From Cornus controversa (taxonomy: Eukaryota > Streptophyta > Magnoliopsida > Cornales > Cornaceae), in NCBI GenBank assembly GCA_026545225.1, contig CM048848.1:47648306-47712305 (forward strand): 64,000 nucleotides of DNA. Reading direction: 5' to 3'. Made by a program: the position numbers and the translations under genes. Below are positions 57,491 through 64,000 of the stretch, in pieces. The stretch's first letter is position 1, and each line of letters opens with the position of its first letter. The notes beneath the pieces are model-generated. The model did no database searches and had not been told where the DNA came from. It saw only the letters and a list, made by a program, of their open reading frames with translations.

Positions 57491-57918
57491 CAACTCTGTG
57501 CATGTCACAAGTACTTTCGTACTTGTCAGAAATTGATTATAAAACAAGTCATATTCACAGGCTTGTGAACTATAGCTATGTAAATTTTTCGTTTCTATAT
57601 AAGATGGATTCCACACCCACAAAATCATCAAACTTTCTCTCATCACCACCTATACAGTCTACCTCCATTCATTTTTCTTTTCTTCTAGAAATTCATATAC
57701 TCACTATGGTCTTATGGGGAGTAAAGTGTTTTAAATATTGTCCGTTGAAAATCAATCACTCCGTTCATTTTTCTTTTCTTCTAGAAATTCATATACTCAC
57801 TATGGTCTTATGGGGAGTAAATCAGGAATCATTCACTGATCTTCCATTGTTGATGTCTATTGTTGATGTATATTATGAAAGTTATAATGTTCCTTACTTG
57901 TCGAATCTTTATAGCATT
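57491..57918 (+). pseudogene. Promoter-like region plus gene 5' fragment F, copy 4, rearranged
   Basis: Partner of 48100-49084. TATA-like TCTATATAAGATGG is at 57594-57607. The region CATTTTTCTTTTCTTCTAGA to TCTTATGGGGAGTAAA occurs twice in tandem (57668-57725 and 57765-57820), a small internal duplication. The start codon region reads ATGGTCTTATGGGG. Confidence 0.45.
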
Positions 57919-59815
57919 ACAAGCCCCCAATCACGAACTACCAAATATTATGATGTGATAATAAGTAAACAAGCACGAATAAATTTACAAAAATATACCA
58001 AGAATTATACGTGGCTCAGCTAAACAAGCATACGTTCACAAAGAGTCCGATTTCACTATATAAATTGTAACAATACAAGTTAAAAGATTATATAAAGAGT
58101 ACGCTCAACTCTCAACCCTTGTACATCCAATCTCACTCAAAAGAAAATCACAAAGTCTAAACAAGAATTCTCTCAATAATAATGAGAGTATTACCCCTAC
58201 GCAAGAGTTGTCCTCTCAAAACAATGAGAGTGACCTCTCAAATCATTGAGAGTATTACCTCTTTTCTTCTCACTTATCTCAACCTACAACATATGTAACT
58301 ATTTATAGAGCCCAATTCCTTGGTGGACAAGAATTACAATTTCTTAGAGGCCAAGACTTGCCTAACAAGTACTTTCCTTCCTTGAGACAAAGACTTGTCT
58401 AATAAGAAATTATCTAACAAGATACAACTCTATAATAGAAACTTAATCACAATAAGAATTTGAGTCCACCCAACAAATCTTTCCCTTGGCAAAAGTTTTG
58501 ACAAGTATTCAATGCACAATACTCTTGTCTACAAATCGACAAACGATCCATCGGCCTTTTAAACTCCAGTTACATAACTCGAATCAAGTATGAAACAATA
58601 CTCCCATTGATTCACACAGCCAATGTATTAATGCAACGGTATCAAGTCAACACTACCAAATGACTTTGGAAGGAGCTTCAATGCAACCATTCTCTAAGCA
58701 GGAACTTTCATCTCACCCACATCTGTCTAAAAACGTGCAACCCGTCTCTTCGATAAATCAAACGAAACACGTCTCAAGATCTTGTTACCATGTGCACTCC
58801 GTTTCCTATCCACAATCGAAGTCTAAGTGTCATTGGCACTCCCCACCAAACAATACAAACCTCCGTTTTGTTCTCCTTGCATTAATACCATGCAGCCTTT
58901 GGTGATCTTTATGATTAATAGAGCACTTGCAACCCATTTAGTCCAACTGACTCAAGGAAATTAAATTGCACCGCAACTCTGGTGCATAAGGAACATATCC
59001 CAAAGTGCGTTCACCCCATCAAATATTTTGTACTTCACCGTTCCCACACCATCAACAGCACACTTGTCACCATTAGGCAATATCAAAGAGCTACCATCAA
59101 GTTCTTTAAACAAATCAAAACATTCTTTCATAGAGCAAATATAGTTCAATGAACCCAAATCTAAAAACCACTCATGCTAAGTAAAAGTGTCAACTTTGAA
59201 AATTGTGAGAACATTCCCAATACATAGTCAAATAATGCTGAAACACCTTTACTCTTTATCCTGCCAAATCATCAACTAACATTTTTTCCAATTTTCCATC
59301 CTTCCATTTCAACGCCTACACTAAACCTTGTTGAACTAGGATGTCTTTTACCCTCCTTTGCCATAGGGCGAAGTTATCCTTACAATCAAATCTCTCTACC
59401 TTATATTGTGTAGCAATATTATAGACCATGATTGTCACAAGTACCCAAGACGAAAAACACTCGTGTTATGTAGAAAAAATCTAAACAAAATTTCTATCAA
59501 ACACTTTGTGTAAATCTTGAAGCTCTGATGTCAATTTATTGAGAAACTAGTCCCCATTCACGAACCACTAAATATTACGATGTGATGATAAATAAACAAA
59601 CACGAAGAAATTTACAAAATATATTAAGAATTATACGTGGTTCGACTAAACAAGCCTACGTCCACGGAGAGCCCAAATTCTCTATATAGACTGTAACAAT
59701 ACAAGTTGAAATATTGTATCAAGAGTACGCTCAACTCTCAACCCTTAACTCTTGTACACCTAAACTCACTCAAAAGAAAACCACAAATTATAAACAAAAA
59801 TTCTCTCTAAGAGTC
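57919..59815 (-). mobile_element. Family C Copia-derived element, duplication copy B, damaged
   Basis: 3' LTR 57919-58475 (a few end bases lost), interior 58476-59536, primer site TTGACATCAGAGC (minus strand, about 59523-59535), and a 5' LTR cut at about 59815. The interior protease remnant NYICSMKECFDLFKELDGSS (59100-59145) corresponds to the DSGSS region of copy A, here changed to DLGSL. It is the same insertion as 49085-51317, duplicated. Confidence 0.75.
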
Positions 59816-59879
59816 AACCTCATAAGCTTTTCCCAAAAACATAAACTTGCAAGTGATTGTTAAATTCTCCCATTACGAT

Positions 59880-60250
59880 GAGGCACATGTATGCTAGGAG
59901 GAGGAGGGAGGGATAACTGAGTTGTCTAATAATCCTTCTTGCTCATTTCTCCACTACAGGTATGTCTACCTTAGGGCGTATAGTATCACTTAACATCTCC
60001 TCCTAAAAGACTACTTTGCTAGTGGGTCTATGGTCCAAAAAATTATCATCCTCCAATAAAATGGCATTAGTAAATACTAACACTTTCTAATCCTTGGGAT
60101 CATAAAAAAAAACCACCATGTGTTCCTTTTGGATAACCTACAAACAAGCATACTTCTGATCCTGATTCTAACATACCCATATTTCCTTTAGTGAGTAGTT
60201 GTTGAAGTCTCCTAAGAAGTGTCCACCACTTCTTACCTAGATATTTGTAG
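59880..60250 (-). pseudogene. Copia pol remnant (integrase C-terminal region)
   Basis: Minus-strand reading LLTKGNMGMLESGSEVCLFV then GYPKGTHGGFF, followed in another frame by DPK-QKVLVFTNAILLEDDN and HRPTSKVVF. This order matches the segment after the Copia integrase core (the ...FVGYPKGTRGGLFY... region). A single-base slip in an A-run near 60107-60115 and stops break it. Confidence 0.65.
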
Positions 60251-60800
60251 AACTACGAACATAAGTGTGTCTTATTTCCAATGATCATTTGAATCTTATC
60301 TTGATGAAAATGAATTGCAAAATAGATGCCAAATATTCGTTGAATATGTGAAAAGAATCTTTGTTTCAATATCTAAATAATGAACTATTCATTTCTGTAT
60401 TTTGCAGTACATAAGAGTTAGGAGTAACCAAGTATAAATCATCTTGTATTGCACCAGAGAAGCCCTCTTTAAAAGAAACTTTATTTTCAAAAATAATTTT
60501 AATTAACAAGGTTTCTTATTTCGATTCAAAATCTGAAACAAAATGATTAAATGAATCAGTATATATCTAAATGGATGTCCAGGGACTCTAATTCAGTTAG
60601 AAAGGAAACCATTTTTAAAACATGTTTTTAGAATTGGAGTTCTTGCATCCATTTTAGTGCTCATCAGGCTTTCTTTAAAAGCAGACATCTTCGCAGAAAG
60701 AAAAAGCCAATATGAAGTAAGCACCTCCTCATGCCCCTCAACAGTTAGTACAATATTCAGATCAACATTTTGTGACAACTGGGTTGAATGAATTCTACAT
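60251..60800 (-). other. Duplicated ORF fragment, copy B
   Basis: Partner of 52006-52560 with an additional segment (60260-60410) absent in copy A. A minus-strand frame at 60593-60778 reads MSQNVDLNIVLTVEGHEEVL then the shared SAKMSAFKESLMSTKMDART part. Near-identity between copies reflects recent duplication, not selection. Unrecognised. Confidence 0.4.
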
Positions 60801-61666
60801 TATTAATTATTTGAAATACAAATCATTCATACATATATAACCTATGATATGATGAATTAACTTATAAATGCAAGTAAACACAAGTGGGTCTCTCTCAACC
60901 GCTAACATCCAAATTAAAAAACTAGTTCCCGAAATTAACATAACTCATTAGAGAATACATGCAACCACTAACCAGTTGGATTTTATCCCATCATCATACA
61001 ACATCTAGACATCCCATGTCAAATGTACGTGACTCCTGATTTTCCCTTAGCCTTTCTAGTAATAAATAATATTATATATCTATAGGAAAAATATTATTTA
61101 TTCTAAATCAAGTGCATAACATTATGAATCCTTTATAGAAATATATTATCTTTTAAAACATAAACAATTCCCTCCGTAGGGCTTAAATGATCTATTTCTA
61201 GATAAAATATATTTCTATTTATTAAGAAACCATACTTGTAACCAACAATTAATAATCCTCTGTACGAGTTTCCATCTAACCAACATACATCTCATGCATG
61301 CCTACATTATGTGTTGTTATTTATTTTCTATTACATTTAGAGATAAGTTAGCACATATTATTGCATGCTTTCTTATTTAAAAAATAACCTGTAAAACAAG
61401 TAACTTTCCAAAAACTATTTTAAAGATAAAATCTTTCTAAAAATATTTTAGGAAACCTTTTAATAAAGTATTTTTTTTTAGAAAGAAAGCATATAAATGC
61501 AAGTAAACACAAGTTGGCCCCTCTCAACCACTAATATCCAAATTAGAAAACTAGTTCCCGAAATTAACATAACTCATTAGGGAATACATATATGCATACC
61601 TCTTCAATTCAGAGTAGCCAGACATGGGTGCATGGACCTGGTCATTGAAAAGAGCTTGTTAAATGC
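60801..61666. other. 3' flank of BAHD copy 5, rearranged
   Basis: Shares blocks with 52500-53151 but in a partly repeated order: GCAAGTAAACACAAGT and CTAGTTCCCGAAATTAACAT occur at about 60870-60945 and again at 61499-61570. This suggests an insertion with a flanking duplication between them. Confidence 0.45.
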
Positions 61667-63077
61667 TTACAGAAGCCTAAGGCCACGATCGAAGATTGAA
61701 GCAAAAGCATCCATTGTGATCTTTGGGAAGGACACACCAATCTCCACATCTCCCTGAGAATCCCTGCACTCACAGTTGGAGAAGGCCCCCGAAAAATCTA
61801 TTGAAACAATTTCGCTTTTTCGTGGCCTTCCCCACCCAAAATCCGGTTCGTAGACGCCAATCTTGGGTGACCCTGCTACCGACATCAATCGGTTCAATTT
61901 AAAATAGGACGGCCAAGTCTCTGAACCTTTCAACACTCCCTCTGGCTCGCTGTTGTGAAGCCTTGTGGCAATGGTCTCTCCAATCAACTCTGCTGCTACA
62001 AAAAAGCCTTCTTTTTCTTCCATTAGTTGGCTACGTTTTGCTGTTACCATACAAGGTGCTAAGCAATTACCAAAGTAAGTTGCAGGTATGGGTGGATCCA
62101 AAAGTTCTCGACACTCTGCTGTAAAACCAAAGCGTTCCAATAATTCTTCTTCATCATCTTCGTTGTCCACCCTAGTGCTTGCACGTGAGTTTAGAATGCA
62201 AACGCACATGTACGCACATGTCACCATGAATGTCGATACATGTAATGATACAGTCGAATTTTGTCGCCATGGATGGGCCATAACTGATTCCTTGAGTCGT
62301 TGAACATCACTTTGGGCTATGACAAATGTGGCTCGAACATTCTTAGTACACGGCTGTTGAAATTTACCCTCAGAAAGTTGGCTCCAAAATAGAGTATCTA
62401 GCCCATTTGGGTCCCTTATAATATTCCTGTCACAAAATGGGAGGTACCCACCAGCTAACAATTCTGCATCACTGCCAAATTTAGCAATGGAAGCCCATGA
62501 CTTAAGGAAACAGTGGAATGCCTTACTGTCGGCCAGAAGATGACTGTAGGCGAACCTGAAACAAATGCCAGAGTCCGGAAAAAGTGTGACCTGAAGAGCT
62601 GCAAGTGGAACTACTACTACTTCTGTTCCCGAATCGAACACATTGGTATATCCCTCGGACAAGTTAGGGATGAGAGGATAAAAATTGATCAGCATTTCGT
62701 GCTTGATTTCCGGTGAGGTAATTGAAATCGTCACCTGACTCGGCAAAGGTCAGTGAAACTGAGTCACCATCTACGTAACGAATTTGGGGCTTACTAGAAC
62801 TTGATAACGGAATTATCATGTTACCAGCGAGAGGGAAAAAGTGTTTGAGAGTGAGAGAGAGTGAGTGTTTGAGACGAGGAATGAGGGTCTCTGTGAAATG
62901 GGTCTTAGAGTGACGGAACTCATAGAAGATAAGCTTTTGCATAGGAGGTAGTTGTAGCCAGTAAAGGTCGAAAAAAGTTAGGGGGAGAAATTGATCGACC
63001 ACCGCACCTGGTGGTGGCGAAACTTGGCAATTTTCCATCACTTGCACCAAATTTGCTGCCGGAACAATGTGTTGCAT
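61667..63077 (-). pseudogene. BAHD acyltransferase, copy 5, frameshifted
   Basis: Close paralogue of copy 4. The frame opens at 63077 (MQHIVPAANLVQVMENC) and runs to NADQF near residue 132, then terminates early after SSHP. Homology continues in another frame (YPLIPNLSEGYTN) to the usual C-terminus FDRGLRLL at 61667. The cause is one extra A in the run at 62680-62684: five A where copies 1-4 have four. The 1411-bp span is one base longer than the copy 4 gene. HLLAD, YFGNC and DFGWG are all still present. Residues invariant in the other copies have changed: CFGFAY to CFRFAY (62555-62557), ADGKAF to ADSKAF (62525-62527), YMWVC to YMCVC (62204-62206) and CRERL to CRELL. These suggest relaxed constraint, not merely a sequencing slip. 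Probably a recent pseudogene; a homopolymer error cannot be fully excluded. Confidence 0.88.
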
Positions 63078-63345
63078 ATTGCTATATATCTAGAAAGAGT
63101 ATTGCTGCCGGAGCAATGTTATATATCTGTTTTCTTATATTATGTATATAAAATTAGAGTTAATGCCATTGGTCCGTTACTTTCAAACACCCATTTAATA
63201 CATGGATTGCATTCCTCCATGTCGAAGCCGGATGTCCACTTCTGTCAACTACTTATCATACAGCAGAACGTCACGTAGGAGAGCTGAATCTCAAAAAATA
63301 AATTATATATCAGTGCAAAGTTAACAATGTTGCTTTTCTCTGGAT
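63078..63345 (-). promoter_or_regulatory. Proximal upstream region of BAHD copy 5
   Basis: Duplicate of the copy 4 upstream region with a few substitutions and small indels. The promoter appears undamaged although the gene is frameshifted, so a transcript could still be made. No further cis-element can be assigned from sequence alone. Confidence 0.4.
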
Positions 63346-63364
63346 ATTTATAAAAAAAAAAAAA

Positions 63365-64000
63365 TCTGTTTGCACTAAATGACTTACTTATATGTTCAAT
63401 TTTACTCATATAATTCAATTGTATAATCAAACTATTCTTTTTTATGTATTTTTAAATCAAATGTGAAATAATATTTCTTTGTTTTTCGTTCATTTTACTT
63501 TCAATTCCCTTGACCTAAACAATAATATATTTCACAACTTTATTTGATCATTCTGAATGCAACCAAACAACAACAGGTAATTTACAGTCGGTTGTTTTAG
63601 ATACTAATTTGTATTGTGTGCAAAAGAACAGAGGTGTTAGTTGTAGATCATATTAATTATAAAGGCTACCTCATGATTCATTGACTATTAAAAAATTGGC
63701 GATGAAGGAGGAAAAGAGGAGTTCTTAGTACCTTGAATAATAATTTTAATTTCTTAGCTATAAAGAAATGCAATGGAAAAAAAAAATCAATAAATTTAGT
63801 GGCTCATGGCTAACTGTTATGGGTTCTTGCCCCACATCAGATTCGGATAGAAAGAGTGTTAAGTATATATAAGTGGGTATCCGGCACTACCCAATAGTTT
63901 AAGTTTTGGGGTCAGAGAGCATGCATTGACTAGTTACAAGTCTATCACAACTTGACCCAATCCTAGAAAGTGTTCGGATCTCCTCCGGGGGGGGTGACCC
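63365..64000. other. BAHD upstream block, copy 5 side, to window end
   Basis: Second copy of the block at 54870-55475, showing that the segmental duplication reaches the window end. It ends in a G-run (63988-63995) that the partner copy does not have at the matching place. No coding sequence is seen. Confidence 0.45.

Larger units (their letters stand above)
56560..64000. repeat. Segmental duplication, copy B (contains BAHD copy 5)
   Basis: Direct tandem partner of 47330-55475 with the same order and orientation of all pieces. Its right LTR is cut at about 59815, and it carries Copia pol sequence (59880-60250) that is largely missing from copy A. The right end of the duplication lies beyond the window. 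Confidence 0.8.

Noticed and set aside
62664..62746. Intron as an explanation of the frame change in BAHD copy 5
   Set aside because: The nucleotide alignment with copy 4 is continuous apart from one extra A; there is no intron-sized insertion and the other copies have no intron.

Overview
The window looks like nuclear DNA of a flowering plant, most likely a eudicot. It is AT-rich and full of LTR retrotransposons, TRIMs, Mutator-like elements, a LINE tail and a Stowaway MITE. The only genes I can defend are five closely related single-exon BAHD acyltransferases. I cannot name the species. Nothing suggests an organelle, a bacterium or a virus.

The BAHD genes all lie on the minus strand, head to tail: 4708-6120, 19898-21310, 44166-45605, 53152-54561 and 61667-63077. 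Each encodes about 470 residues with the HXXXD catalytic motif, the YFGNC motif of the anthocyanin/phenolic-glucoside malonyltransferase clade, and a DFGWG-type motif. Copies 2, 3 and 4 look intact. Copy 1 has DFGLG in place of DFGWG. Copy 5 is broken by a one-base insertion and carries several changes at otherwise invariant residues. The likely role is cytosolic transfer of malonyl (or another acyl) from CoA to sugar hydroxyls of phenolic or flavonoid glycosides. The donor and acceptor cannot be read from sequence.

Layout: 1-4360 holds an internally deleted LTR element (family A) in the 3' flank of copy 1. 6121-11460 is the upstream side of copy 1: a 14-copy minisatellite, a solo family-A LTR with target-site duplication (TSD), and a displaced ancestral upstream block. 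11460-19600 is TE debris with a TRIM cluster, including one complete 571-bp TRIM with a perfect TSD. 21311-22100 is the copy 2 promoter followed by two relics of BAHD 3' flank. 22240-38260 is a degenerate Ty3/Gypsy element split by a complete 7.25-kb family-A element (24122-31369) and by a second block (33869-37280) that contains another TRIM array. 39554-42677 holds three adjacent Mutator-like elements, each with a 9-bp TSD. 43655-43752 is a Stowaway MITE. The copy 3 promoter contains a five-copy repeat of a promoter block that occurs once in copies 1 and 2.

From about 47330 to the window end there is a tandem segmental duplication (about 47330-55470 and 56560-64000). Each copy carries two promoter-plus-ATG gene fragments, Copia-derived LTR sequences and one BAHD gene (copy 4 or copy 5). 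The array has therefore grown by duplication, been remodelled by transposons, and in copy 5 begun to decay.
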